A DNA stretch of 64,000 bases, from the NCBI RefSeq assembly GCF_012849555.1, contig NZ_CP051685.1, positions 496,001 through 560,000 of the forward strand. Reading direction: 5' to 3'. This document shows positions 51,214 through 59,999 of this stretch, piece by piece. A program made the translations under genes and the position numbers. Position 1 is the stretch's first letter. Every line of letters begins with the position of its first letter. The stretch comes from Massilia forsythiae. Lineage in GTDB: Bacteria; Pseudomonadota; Gammaproteobacteria; Burkholderiales; Burkholderiaceae_D. The notes under the pieces were generated by a model. The model saw only the letters and a list, made by a program, of their open reading frames with translations. It ran no database searches and was not told the DNA's origin.

Positions 51214-52526
51214 GCGGACTGGCCGACACCCTGCGTTCGCTCGACATCGGCGCGGTGCCGGTGGCCACGCCGACCGGGCGCCTGGTCGCGGTGCAGGGCC
51301 TGCTGCTGGAAAGCGTCGGCTGCCGCCTGCACACCGGCCAGCGCTGCCGCGTCGAGACCGTCGACGGCGCCTGGCTGGATGCGCAGGTGGTCGGCTTTCG
51401 CGACAAGGTGACGTACCTGATGCCGTTCAAGCAGGCCGACGGCCTGGCCACCGGCGCGCGCGTGCTGCCCGCCACCGGCCCGTCCAGCATCCACATCGGC
51501 CCGTCGTGGATGGGACGCATGGTGAACGGCCTGGGCGAGCCGATCGACGGCCTCGGCCGCCTGGGCGGCGACCAGGTGCTGTCGACCACGCCGCCCAAGG
51601 TCAACCCGCTGCGCAAGACGCCGGTGGAAGAGCCGCTCGACGTCGGCGTGCGCGCCATCAACGCCATGCTCACCATCGGCAAGGGCCAGCGCGTCGGCCT
51701 GATGGCCGGTTCCGGCGTCGGCAAGTCGGTGCTGCTCGGCTTGATCACGCGCCAGACCGTGGCCGACGTGATCGTGGTCGGCCTGATCGGCGAGCGTAAC
51801 CGCGAGGTGCGCGAATTCGTCGAGAAGTCGCTCGGCCCGGAAGGCCTTAAACGCGCGGTGCTGGTGGTGGCGCCGGCCGACGAGTCGCCGATGATGCGGG
51901 TGATGGCGACCGAGCTGTGCCACTCGGTGGCGGCGCACTTCCGCGACCGCGGCCAGAACGTGCTGCTGCTGTGCGATTCGCTGACCCGCTACGCGATGGC
52001 GCTGCGCGAGGTGGCGCTGTCGCTGGGCGAGCCGCCGGCCACGCGCGGCTATCCGCCGTCGGTGTTCTCGAACCTGCCGCAGCTGGTGGAATCGGCCGGC
52101 AACGGCGAACATCCCGAAGGCAGCATGAGCGCGATCTACACCGTGCTGGCCGAGGGCGACGACCAGCAGGACCCGGTGGTCGACAGCGCGCGCGCGATCC
52201 TCGACGGCCACATCGTGCTGACGCGCGAACTGGCCGAGCGCGGCCACTATCCGGCGATCGACGTGGCCCAGTCGATCAGCCGCTGCATGGCGCAGGTGGT
52301 CTCGCCCGAGCACACGCTGGCGGCGCGCAAGCTCAAGGCGTCGATGGCCAAGCACGCGCGCGTGCGCGACCTGATCCCGCTCGGCGCCTACCAGCCCGGC
52401 GCCGACCCCGAGACCGACCGCGCGGTGAAGCTGCACCCGCATATCGAAGCATTCCTGTGCCAGGGCACGCGCGAAGACGCGCCGTTCACCCCTGGCGTGG
52501 AGCAGTTGAAAGCGATGATGGCATGA
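51210..52526 (+). CDS. fliI: Flagellum-specific ATPase FliI
   Basis: A 438-aa F1-beta-like ATPase of the export apparatus. Walker A is MAGSGVGKSVLL (~163-174), Walker B lies in NVLLLCDSLTRYAMALREVA, and the family signature EPPATRGYPPSVFSNLPQLV is present. ATG 51210 has GGAGG five bases upstream and overlaps the fliH stop. Length normal for the family. Confidence 0.96.
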   Translation: MSGLADTLRSLDIGAVPVATPTGRLVAVQGLLLESVGCRLHTGQRCRVETVDGAWLDAQVVGFRDKVTYLMPFKQADGLATGARVLPATGPSSIHIGPSWMGRMVNGLGEPIDGLGRLGGDQVLSTTPPKVNPLRKTPVEEPLDVGVRAINAMLTIGKGQRVGLMAGSGVGKSVLLGLITRQTVADVIVVGLIGERNREVREFVEKSLGPEGLKRAVLVVAPADESPMMRVMATELCHSVAAHFRDRGQNVLLLCDSLTRYAMALREVALSLGEPPATRGYPPSVFSNLPQLVESAGNGEHPEGSMSAIYTVLAEGDDQQDPVVDSARAILDGHIVLTRELAERGHYPAIDVAQSISRCMAQVVSPEHTLAARKLKASMAKHARVRDLIPLGAYQPGADPETDRAVKLHPHIEAFLCQGTREDAPFTPGVEQLKAMMA

Positions 52527-52978
52527 GCAAGAAGACGACGATCGACAGCCTGGGCGCGCTGGTGCGCCTGCGCGGCACCGAAGTGGAGCGCCTGGAAACC
52601 GAACTGGCGAAACAGGAAGCCACGCGCGCGCGCTACCAGGCCAGCGTCAACCGCCTGGTGGCGCTGGCCGAAGGCAGCGGCGCCTCCGGCAAACCGGCCG
52701 ATGCACGCGCGCTGTCGCCGGCGCTGGCGGTCAACTGCGGCAACTACAAGCAGGCCGTGTTCGCGCTGGCCGACAACCACCGCACCGACCTGCACCTTCA
52801 CGAAGCCAACATGGCGGTCTCGCAGCGCAACCTGGCGCAGGCCTGGACCAAGCGCGAACTGCTGGACAAGGTGCTGGCGCGCCACGAAGCCGCGCTGGCG
52901 CAGGACCAGGAACGCGTCCAGCGCAAGCGCGAGGACGAGATTTCCACCCAGTCGTGGCTGGCCGGCCGCGACACCTGA
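52523..52978 (+). CDS. fliJ: Flagellar export chaperone FliJ
   Basis: A 151-aa, mostly helical and highly charged protein (LRGTEVERLETELAKQEATR; NMAVSQRNLAQAWTKRELLD; ERVQRKREDEISTQSWL). The coiled-coil pattern and the position after fliI identify FliJ, the central stalk of the export ATPase. ATG 52523 overlaps the fliI stop by 4 bp. End of the fliEFGHIJ run; 47 bp to fliD. Confidence 0.85.
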   Translation: MSKKTTIDSLGALVRLRGTEVERLETELAKQEATRARYQASVNRLVALAEGSGASGKPADARALSPALAVNCGNYKQAVFALADNHRTDLHLHEANMAVSQRNLAQAWTKRELLDKVLARHEAALAQDQERVQRKREDEISTQSWLAGRDT

Positions 52979-53025
52979 TCGCGCAACAGCACCGCAGCGA
53001 ACACATCGAACAACAGGAGCCCAGC

Positions 53026-54435
53026 ATGACGAGCGCGATCACCGCCCCCACCTACGACCCGACCACCACCGCCACCGCGCTGGCGCAGAAGTACACGGCC
53101 AGCGCGCAGGAACGCATCACCAACGGCACCACGCAGGCCACCGCCACCACCAAGGCGCTGAGCACGCTGAGCTCGGCGATCTCGGCCTTCCAGAGCAGCC
53201 TGGCCAGCCTGGCCGGCCTGGGCAAGTCGGTGCTGTCGCAGAGCGCGACCCTGTCCGACACCACGGTCGGCAGCGCCAGCGCCAAGGCGAGCGCCAGCGC
53301 CGGCACCTACAGCCTGTTCGTGCAGCAGATCGCCACCGCCGGCCAGGTCTCGTACAACGGTTTGTCGGACGGCGCCGCGACCGGCGGCACGCTGAAGGTC
53401 AAATTGTCGGACGAGAGCAATGCCTCTGCCACCCCGGTCAGCTTCGACGTCGACCTGTCGGCCGCCAGCGCCGACACCGATGGCGACGGCAAGCTGAGCA
53501 TCCGCGAACTGGCGTCCGCGATCAACCGCTCCAGCGGCAACACCGGCCTGGTGTCGGCCGGCGTGGTGACGATCGGCAGCGAGACCCGGCTGGTGCTGAC
53601 CTCGCAGAACACCGGCGTGGCCAATACCATCTCGCTGGATCCGTCCGGCGTGGGCGACGCCACGCTGCAGTCCGGCCTGGGCAACCGCACCATGGTGACC
53701 GCGGCGCAGGACGCGGTGGTCCTGCTGGGCGGGAAGAGCGGCACGCCGATCCAGCAATCCTCGAACACCTTCACCAACATCGACGGCGTGAGCATGACGT
53801 TCACCCGCGCCCAGGCGGCCAGCGAAAACCCGTTCACGCTGACGGTGGCGAGCAACAGCAGCGGCACGGTGTCGAACATGCAGTCCTTCGTCGATGCCTA
53901 CAACAAGCTGAAAAGCGCGATCGACACGCTGGTCGATCCGGGCGACACCACCGCCAGCAAGGCGGCCGGCGCCTTCGCCAACGATTCCGGCGTCAAGGCG
54001 CTGCAAAGCCGCCTGGTGTCGATGCTGCGCCCGTCCAGCGGCCTGTCGCTGGCCAGCTACGGCATCACCGCCAACCGCGACGGCACGCTGGCCCTGGACT
54101 CGACCCGCCTGACCAAGCAGCTGGCGGCCTCGCCCACCGGCCTGTCGGGCCTGATCGGCTCCGCCAGCACCAGCGCGCCGTCGGGCCTGGCCGGCTCGAT
54201 GAATACGTACCTGAACCTGTGGAGCAACAGCACCAGCGGCCAGATCAAGCAGCGCACCGACGCCAACACCAAGGCGCAGACCGACCTGACCAAGCGCCAG
54301 AGCGACCTGGACACCCAGTACAACTCGGCCTATGCGCGCTACCTGAAACAATTTACCGACCTGCAGACGCTGCAATCGACCATGAACAGCAATGTCACCA
54401 TGTTCGACGCGCTGTTCGGCAGCGACAAGTCCTGA
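53026..54435 (+). CDS. fliD: Flagellar filament cap protein FliD (LafB-like)
   Basis: A 469-aa secreted protein. The N-terminal domain has ALSTLSSAISAFQSSLASLA, YSLFVQQIATAGQVSY; the middle has VTIGSETRLVLTSQNTG; the C-terminal domain ends with a coiled coil (IKQRTDANTKAQTDLTKRQS, LDTQYNSAYARYLKQFTDLQ, STMNSNVTMFDALFG). FliD caps the filament and helps flagellin to polymerise. ATG 53026 has AGGAG 7 bp before it. First gene of the fliD-S-T-K-L-A-motAB block, the order of lafBCXEFSTU. Confidence 0.94.
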   Translation: MTSAITAPTYDPTTTATALAQKYTASAQERITNGTTQATATTKALSTLSSAISAFQSSLASLAGLGKSVLSQSATLSDTTVGSASAKASASAGTYSLFVQQIATAGQVSYNGLSDGAATGGTLKVKLSDESNASATPVSFDVDLSAASADTDGDGKLSIRELASAINRSSGNTGLVSAGVVTIGSETRLVLTSQNTGVANTISLDPSGVGDATLQSGLGNRTMVTAAQDAVVLLGGKSGTPIQQSSNTFTNIDGVSMTFTRAQAASENPFTLTVASNSSGTVSNMQSFVDAYNKLKSAIDTLVDPGDTTASKAAGAFANDSGVKALQSRLVSMLRPSSGLSLASYGITANRDGTLALDSTRLTKQLAASPTGLSGLIGSASTSAPSGLAGSMNTYLNLWSNSTSGQIKQRTDANTKAQTDLTKRQSDLDTQYNSAYARYLKQFTDLQTLQSTMNSNVTMFDALFGSDKS

Positions 54436-54454
54436 GCACACCAGAGAGAACACG

Positions 54455-54844
54455 ATGTCCTACCAAGAAGCCTACGCCAGCTATCACGCGACCAGCCTGG
54501 ATGCGCAGACCTCGCGCGCATCGCCCATCGAACTGGTGCTGCTGCTCACCGACGGCCTGCTCGACGAACTGGCGCGCGCGCGCGCCCACATCGTCGGCAA
54601 GCGCTACGAGCAGCGCGCCGCCAGCATCAACAAATGCGTCGACATCATCAACGGCCTGTCGAGCTCGCTCGACTTCGACAGCGGCGGCCAAGTGGTCGGC
54701 AACCTGGCCAACCTGTACGAGTTCTGCGCCACCCACCTGCACGGCGCCGGCGTCAAGCAAGACCCGGCCATGGTCGACGAAGTCATCAAGATCATGACCA
54801 CCATCCGCCAGGGCTGGGCCGGCGTGCAGGCGCGCAATGGATAA
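54455..54844 (+). CDS. fliS: Flagellin export chaperone FliS (LafC-like)
   Basis: A 129-aa helical protein with SYQEAYASYHATSLDAQTSR, SPIELVLLLTDGLLDELARA and NKCVDIINGLSSSLDFDSGG, the classical FliS pattern (helix bundle that clamps the flagellin C-terminus). ATG 54455 chosen because the sequence then starts MSYQEAY. Overlaps the next gene by 8 bp. Confidence 0.93.
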   Translation: MSYQEAYASYHATSLDAQTSRASPIELVLLLTDGLLDELARARAHIVGKRYEQRAASINKCVDIINGLSSSLDFDSGGQVVGNLANLYEFCATHLHGAGVKQDPAMVDEVIKIMTTIRQGWAGVQARNG

Positions 54845-55214
54845 GCTCGCCGCCAGGCCGCAGGCGCCGCGCCAGGACGCCCGCCTCGACCGCCAGGCGC
54901 AGCTGGTGCGCATGGCAGAGACCCTGCAGGCCGCCACCGCGGCGGCCGACTGGGCGCAGCTGGGCGAACAGGTAAGCACGCTGGCGCCGCAATTGCGCGC
55001 GCTGGCCGCACGCGGCCCATGGAGCGCGGCCGAGCAAAGCGCCCTGCGCCGCCTGCGCGCGGCCCACGACGGCGCCCAGGCGGCCGCCGCGGCGGCGGCG
55101 AACGCGCTGGCCGTGCGCCTCGACGAACTGCGCGCCAACCGCGACGGCTGGTTCGCCTATGCGCTGCACGGCGACGCGCCTTCCGATGCCGGCGCCGGCA
55201 TGACCCACGTTTAA
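54837..55214 (+). CDS. fliT: FliT-like chaperone (LafX position)
   Basis: A 125-aa, Ala/Arg-rich helical protein (LVRMAETLQAATAAADWAQL; GEQVSTLAPQLRALAA; QSALRRLRAAHDGAQAAAAA). No strict motif; identification as FliT, the FliD chaperone, relies on size, helix content, the W-x-x-L pattern (ADWAQLGEQ) common in FliT, and on its place directly after fliS. Confidence 0.65.
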   Translation: MDKLAARPQAPRQDARLDRQAQLVRMAETLQAATAAADWAQLGEQVSTLAPQLRALAARGPWSAAEQSALRRLRAAHDGAQAAAAAAANALAVRLDELRANRDGWFAYALHGDAPSDAGAGMTHV

Positions 55215-55233
55215 CGATCAAGGCAGCAAGCGA

Positions 55234-56544
55234 ATGACCACGATGTCCACCCCAGTCACCCTGCCGGCGCAATCGACGCCGGCCCAGCCGGTCGATGCCG
55301 CCGCCCCGGTGCAGGCGGCGCAAGCCGCGCCCGCCGTCGGCCAGCAGGCCGGCAGCCCCCAGCCGTTCGCGCAACTGCTGGTGCAGCAGCTCGATGGCGA
55401 CCAGCTGTCGAGCGACTTGCAGCAATTGAACAGCCTGCAACAGTTCATCGGCATGCCGTCGGCGCAGGCCACCGCGCAGGCCGCCGTGCCGGCCGCGCCG
55501 GTCGGCTCCGGCACGGCCCAGCCCGCGGCTGGCGACACCGACAAGGATGCCGCCGCCAGCGCCGCCGCTCCCCAGGACGGCGCGCTGCTGGCCGCCATGG
55601 CCATGCCGCTGATGCCGCTCACGCCGATGCAGATTGCGCAGGCGGTGCAAGCAGCCCAGGGCGGTGCGCCGCGCGGCGCGGATGGCGCCACTGCGGCCAG
55701 CGGCAATGCCGCCGTTGCAGGGTCGCAAACCCAGGCGCAGCCGGTCGGCGGCGCCGCCCAGGATGGCGCCCGCCGCGCCGACGCCGTCACGCTGCAGCCG
55801 GTGCAAGCCGCCGTGCAACTGGCGGTGCAGGCCGGCGCGCAGGCCACGCCGGCGCCGGTGCGGGCCGCGGCGCAAGCCGACCAGGCGCCGCAGGCGAGCG
55901 CCCAGGCCGCCCGCCAGGACGGCGCGGCGGTCCGCATGGCGCTGCAGGATGGCGCCCAGGGCGCCGCCGGCAACGGCGCGGCCGACGGCAGCGCCCAGGA
56001 CGGCAGCGCCGAGCGCGGCAACGGCCAGCCGGCGGCAGCGCTGGCGGCCGGGGCGGCCGTGGCGGCGGCGCCCTCCTCATCCCAGCCGGCTGCGGACACC
56101 GTCAAGCTGGCCGGCCCGCCCACCGCCTGGCGCCAGAGCCTGCAGGAAGCGCTGGGCGAACGCCTGAACGTGCAGGTCGGGAAGAACGTCGAGCAGGCCG
56201 TGATCCGCCTCGAGCCGCCGCAGCTGGGCCGCATCGACATCGCCATCCGCCACAGCGCCGGCACGCTGGAAGTGAACATCTCGGCCACCAATGGCGAGGT
56301 GCTGCGCCAGCTGCAGACCGTCAGCGACAACCTGCGCAGCGATCTGTCGCAGCGCCAGTTCAGCGAAGTCGCGGTGACGGTGGCGCCGGCCCCGCGCGGC
56401 AATGGTGCGGCGCCGTTCGGCGACCCGCAGCAGGGCGGCCGCGGCCGCCAGCCGGGCCGCGACCAGGATGACCAGGAACCCGGCCGCGCACTGGCCGAGG
56501 CCAACAATTCCACGTCCGTGTTCTCGATTGCCGGACGCGAGTGA
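55234..56544 (+). CDS. fliK: Flagellar hook-length control protein FliK (LafE-like)
   Basis: A 436-aa protein. The first ~300 residues are Ala/Gln/Pro-rich and disordered, acting as the ruler. The C-terminal domain (~300-390) is clear: LQEALGERLNVQVGKNVEQA, VIRLEPPQLGRIDIAIRHSA, TLEVNISATNGEVLRQLQTV and LRSDLSQRQFSEVAVTV. FliK triggers the FlhB-mediated switch to filament export. The tail after residue 390 is again disordered. Confidence 0.92.
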   Translation: MTTMSTPVTLPAQSTPAQPVDAAAPVQAAQAAPAVGQQAGSPQPFAQLLVQQLDGDQLSSDLQQLNSLQQFIGMPSAQATAQAAVPAAPVGSGTAQPAAGDTDKDAAASAAAPQDGALLAAMAMPLMPLTPMQIAQAVQAAQGGAPRGADGATAASGNAAVAGSQTQAQPVGGAAQDGARRADAVTLQPVQAAVQLAVQAGAQATPAPVRAAAQADQAPQASAQAARQDGAAVRMALQDGAQGAAGNGAADGSAQDGSAERGNGQPAAALAAGAAVAAAPSSSQPAADTVKLAGPPTAWRQSLQEALGERLNVQVGKNVEQAVIRLEPPQLGRIDIAIRHSAGTLEVNISATNGEVLRQLQTVSDNLRSDLSQRQFSEVAVTVAPAPRGNGAAPFGDPQQGGRGRQPGRDQDDQEPGRALAEANNSTSVFSIAGRE

Positions 56545-56549
56545 GACCC

Positions 56550-57029
56550 ATGAGCAAAAAGAAAACGATCATTATCATCGCCGCCGCCGTGCTGGTCAGC
56601 GCGGGCGCGGCCGGCGGCGCGGTCTGGTGGTTCATGCCCAAGCCGGCCGCCAGCGCCGACGCCAAGGACAAGACCGCCAAGAAGGAAGCGGACAAGCCCA
56701 AGGAAGGCAAGCCGTCCAAATACGTCACGCTGGACAAGGTGATCGTGATGCTGCGGCGCGACCCCGGCGCCGCCGACACCCACTACCTGTCGACCGACCT
56801 GGTGCTGGCCACCAGCCCGAAGACGGAAAAGGAAACCAAGGAAAACCTGCCGCTGCTGCGCAGCCTGGCGGTGCGCACCCTCTCCGGCTACACGATGAGC
56901 CAGGCGTCCGCCATGTCGGTGGAGAAGTTCGCCGAAGAGCTGAACAAGTCCTTCGATGCCAACTACGAGCACGAGCACCAGGAAAAACCGTTCACCGAAG
57001 TCATGATCGGCAAGCTGATCATCGAATGA
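56550..57029 (+). CDS. fliL: Flagellar basal-body-associated protein FliL (LafF-like)
   Basis: A 159-aa protein with one TM helix (TIIIIAAAVLVSAGAAGGAV) and a periplasmic domain (YVTLDKVIVMLRRDPGAADT, YLSTDLVLATSPKTEKETKE, LLRSLAVRTLSGYT). FliL assists the stator. ATG 56550 (MSKKKT) preferred over the in-frame GTG at 56541, which overlaps the fliK stop. Confidence 0.88.
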   Translation: MSKKKTIIIIAAAVLVSAGAAGGAVWWFMPKPAASADAKDKTAKKEADKPKEGKPSKYVTLDKVIVMLRRDPGAADTHYLSTDLVLATSPKTEKETKENLPLLRSLAVRTLSGYTMSQASAMSVEKFAEELNKSFDANYEHEHQEKPFTEVMIGKLIIE

Positions 57030-57054
57030 CGGATCTTTGACAAGCGGGGATGAC

Positions 57055-57795
57055 GTGGCCTATCAAGCCGACTATGCCGACGGTTACGCCGGCGCCGAAT
57101 ACGCCGACGCCGCCGTTCACGCGGCGATGAGCGCGCAGGACGAGGGGCGCCACCTGGTCGCCTATGCGCCGCTGGTCAAGCGCATCGCGCGCCAGCTGAA
57201 TTCGCAGGTGACCGGCGCCATCGGGCGCGAGGACATGGAACAGATTGGCCTGATGGGCCTGCTGGAAGCGCTGCGCCGCTACGGCGAGCCGGACGCCGGC
57301 TTCGCCAGCTACGCCGGCCTGCGCGTGCGCGGCGCCATCCTGGACGAGCTGCGGCGCCAGGACTGGCGGCCACGTGCGGTGCGCCAGGACAGCCACAAGA
57401 TGCGCGACGCCGTGCGCGCCCTGACCCGGCGCCTGGGGCGCGAGCCGAACGACAAGGAAGCGGCCGAGGCGCTCGGCGTCACGCAGGACGCGTGGCGCCA
57501 GTTCCTGCTGGACGACGTCGCCGAGGAACTGCTCAGCTTCGACGACATGCTGCAGGAATCGACCGAGCGCGCCGCCACCAGTCCCGGCCCGGAAGAACAG
57601 TACGCGCTGCGGCGCAGCCTGGAACAAGCGCTGGCCGCCCTCAACGAGCGCGAACAGCGCGTGGTGCAGATGATCTACGAGTTCGAACTCAGCTACAAGG
57701 AAATCGCGGCCGTGCTCGACCTGTCGGATGCGCGCGTGTGCCAGCTCAACAAGAGTGCGCTGGCCAAGATGAAAGCGGCGCTGGCACAGGCCTGA
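57055..57795 (+). CDS. fliA: Flagellar sigma factor 28 (FliA/LafS)
   Basis: A 246-aa sigma factor. Region 2: RHLVAYAPLVKRIARQLNSQ, EDMEQIGLMGLLEALRRYG, FASYAGLRVRGAILDELRRQ and DWRPRAVRQD. Region 3: RALTRRLGREPNDKEAAEAL. Region 4: LAALNEREQRVVQMIYEFEL, SYKEIAAVLDLSDARVCQLN. This is the full set of a FliA-type factor. Start uncertain: GTG 57055 with GCGGGGA just before it is preferred; TTG 57037 is also in frame. As part of the lateral-type locus it probably serves this flagellum, under control of the flgM product at 59721. Confidence 0.93.
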   Translation: MAYQADYADGYAGAEYADAAVHAAMSAQDEGRHLVAYAPLVKRIARQLNSQVTGAIGREDMEQIGLMGLLEALRRYGEPDAGFASYAGLRVRGAILDELRRQDWRPRAVRQDSHKMRDAVRALTRRLGREPNDKEAAEALGVTQDAWRQFLLDDVAEELLSFDDMLQESTERAATSPGPEEQYALRRSLEQALAALNEREQRVVQMIYEFELSYKEIAAVLDLSDARVCQLNKSALAKMKAALAQA

Positions 57796-57816
57796 ACGAG
57801 AAAAGGTAAAAGAATC

Positions 57817-58707
57817 ATGCAGATCATAGGCATCCTCATCGTGCTCGGCGCCGTGTTCGGCGGCTTCGCCTTCATGGGCGGCACCTTCGGCGCCATCTGG
57901 CAGCCGATCGAACTGCTCATCATCGGCGGCTCCGCCGTCGGCGCCCTGGTGCTGGCCAACCCGAAGCACGTGCTGGTCGAGCTGCTCGGCCAGCTGAAGA
58001 AGGTGGCCGGCAAGAACAAGCACGATTCCGAATTCCAGCGCCAGCTGCTGCTGCTGATGTACGAACTGCTGCAGACCGCCGCCGGCGGCCTGAAGGCGCT
58101 CGACGCCCACGTCGAGGCGCCCAAGGAAAGCCCGATGTTCCAGCGCTACCCGCTGATTTTGCAGGAGCCGAAGCTGCTGGCGTTCATCGTCGACAATTTC
58201 CGCTTGATGGCGATGGGCAAGATCAACGCCCACGAACTGGAAGGCGTGCTGGAGCAGGAACTGGACGCCATCCACGAAGAGCTGACCCAGCCGTCGAAGT
58301 CGCTGCACAAGGTGGCCGAGGCGATGCCCGGCTTCGGCATCCTGGCCGCGGTGCTGGGCATCGTGCTGACCATGAACTCGGTCGGCGAAGGCGCCGACAC
58401 CGCCGAGATCGCCGAACACATCGGCGCCGCCATGGTCGGCACTTTTGTGGGCATCTTCCTGTGCTACGGCGTGCTCGACCCGATCTCGGGCATGATGAAG
58501 CAGCTCGTCAATTCCGAAGCCTCGACCATGGAAACCGTGAAGGTGGTGCTGTGCACCCACGTGGCCGGCAAGCCGCCGCTCCTGGCGATCGACGCCGGCC
58601 GCCGCCTGATCCAGCTGAATACCAAGCCCAGCTTCGCCCAGCTGGAAACCTGGCTGAACGCCATGGGCGACGGCGAGGATGCCGGCGCCGCCAAGCGCAA
58701 GGCGTAA
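57817..58707 (+). CDS. motA: Flagellar stator protein MotA (LafT-like)
   Basis: A 296-aa protein with four TM helices: GILIVLGAVFGGFAFMGGTF, PIELLIIGGSAVGALVLANP, GFGILAAVLGIVLTMNSVGE and GAAMVGTFVGIFLCYGVLDP. The cytoplasmic loop (~70-165) has the charged residues that work on FliG (FQRYPLILQEPKLLAFI). MotA-type (proton) rather than PomA-type in length and pattern. It sits directly after the sigma factor gene and 21 bp before motB. Confidence 0.95.
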   Translation: MQIIGILIVLGAVFGGFAFMGGTFGAIWQPIELLIIGGSAVGALVLANPKHVLVELLGQLKKVAGKNKHDSEFQRQLLLLMYELLQTAAGGLKALDAHVEAPKESPMFQRYPLILQEPKLLAFIVDNFRLMAMGKINAHELEGVLEQELDAIHEELTQPSKSLHKVAEAMPGFGILAAVLGIVLTMNSVGEGADTAEIAEHIGAAMVGTFVGIFLCYGVLDPISGMMKQLVNSEASTMETVKVVLCTHVAGKPPLLAIDAGRRLIQLNTKPSFAQLETWLNAMGDGEDAGAAKRKA

Positions 58708-58728
58708 TCTTTCGACCCGGAGCCAGCA

Positions 58729-59691
58729 GTGCAAGCGAACAAAAAAGGCGGCGACAAGCACCACCACGAAGAAACCATCGTCAAGCGCGGCGGCGGCAAG
58801 CACCACGACGACGAGCACGGCGGCGCCTGGAAGGTGGCCTTCGCCGACTTCTGCATGGCGCTGATGGCGCTGTTCCTGGTGCTGTGGCTGATCGCCGCGC
58901 GCGACGCCCAGACGGCCAAGAACATCGTGCGCGACAATGCCGCCAGCGGCCTGATCGAAGGCAGCGGCGGCAAGCCGGAAATCGCCGGCAACCAGAGCGG
59001 CAGCCTGATCGAACGCTTCCAGCTGCCGAAGAACAATGGCGGTACCGAAGGGCCGAATGCCGGCAGCAAGACCACCGTGCGCACCAAGTACGAGTCGGCC
59101 TCGGAACTGGCGGCCCTGGCGCACGCGCTGGAGCAGATGAGCGCCGATGCCGGCCTGTCGTCCAACCTGGCCACCGTGGTCACGCCGAACGGCTTGCGCG
59201 TGATGTTGCACGACACCGACCGGCAAGGCATGTTCGTGCGCGGCAGCCCGTCGCCGACCGGCCGCTTCCAGCGACTGTTGCGTGCGATGGGTCCTTTGTT
59301 CGAAAAAATGGAAAATCAGATGTTGATTGTAGGACATACTGATTCCTTGCAGTACACTATCAACGGTCCGAACGCGTACTCGAACTGGAGCCTGTCGACC
59401 CACCGCGCCCTGTCCGCGCGCGCTGAGCTCTTGATCGGCGGCATGCGCAAGGAAAGCGTGCTGCAGGTGATCGGCATGGCCGACCGCGCCCCGCTCGATA
59501 CCGGCAAGCCGGATGCGCCGGCCAACCGCCGCATCGAGTTACTGATCCTGACCAGCGCGCAGGCCGCCAGCGTGGTGTCGATGTTCGGCACGCCCGGCCC
59601 GACCGAATCATTGAGCAAGGAAGCGTCGGTCAGCAAGCCGAACGACGAAGCGCTCAAGGAACTGCGCAGCCAATTGGCGAAAAAACCATGA
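58729..59691 (+). CDS. motB: Flagellar stator protein MotB (LafU-like) with His-rich N-terminus
   Basis: A 320-aa protein. A single TM helix (FADFCMALMALFLVLWLIAA) carries the ion-binding Asp40 at the position of E. coli D32. The OmpA-like peptidoglycan-binding domain is at ~195-280 (MLIVGHTDSLQYT, NWSLSTHRALSARAEL, ANRRIELLIL). The N-terminal ~32 residues hold many His and acidic residues (DKHHHEE, GKHHDDEHGG), not usual in MotB. GTG start with GGAG upstream. The last codons overlap the ATG at 59688. Confidence 0.94.
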   Translation: MQANKKGGDKHHHEETIVKRGGGKHHDDEHGGAWKVAFADFCMALMALFLVLWLIAARDAQTAKNIVRDNAASGLIEGSGGKPEIAGNQSGSLIERFQLPKNNGGTEGPNAGSKTTVRTKYESASELAALAHALEQMSADAGLSSNLATVVTPNGLRVMLHDTDRQGMFVRGSPSPTGRFQRLLRAMGPLFEKMENQMLIVGHTDSLQYTINGPNAYSNWSLSTHRALSARAELLIGGMRKESVLQVIGMADRAPLDTGKPDAPANRRIELLILTSAQAASVVSMFGTPGPTESLSKEASVSKPNDEALKELRSQLAKKP

Positions 59692-59720
59692 CGATCCAAT
59701 CGAAATCCCGAGGAACACGC

Positions 59721-59999
59721 ATGAAGATCTCCGGCGTCTCCACCTCTTCCGTCACAGCCAGCCCGGTGGCCGGCGGCGCTGCCGCAGCCGCGCCGGCGCC
59801 GGCGACGGTCGCCGCCGCCGCGGCGATGCCGCTGGAGTCGGCGATGCTGCAGCCGGCCCAGGGTGCGCTGCGCGCCCTGCCCGACTTCGACGCCGCGCGC
59901 GTGGCCGAGCTGCGCGACGCGCTGTCCAAGGGAGAATTGCCGTTCGACGCCAAGCGCCTGGCCGGCCTGATCCAGCAATTTCACGGAGTGACCCGATGA
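59721..59999 (+). CDS. flgM: Anti-sigma-28 factor FlgM
   Basis: A 92-aa protein. The N-terminal part is Ala/Pro-rich and disordered (MKISGVSTSS...). The C-terminal helices DFDAARVAELRDALSKGELP and FDAKRLAGLIQQFH are the FlgM sigma-binding signature. ATG 59721 has AGGA 6 bp upstream and gives the usual size; an ATG at 59688 overlapping the motB stop is in frame. It holds sigma28 inactive until export. Confidence 0.88.
   Translation: MKISGVSTSSVTASPVAGGAAAAAPAPATVAAAAAMPLESAMLQPAQGALRALPDFDAARVAELRDALSKGELPFDAKRLAGLIQQFHGVTR

Noticed and set aside
57037..57054. TTG start for the sigma factor
   Set aside because: Possible, but GTG 57055 has a better placed GCGGGGA site; the difference is six residues.
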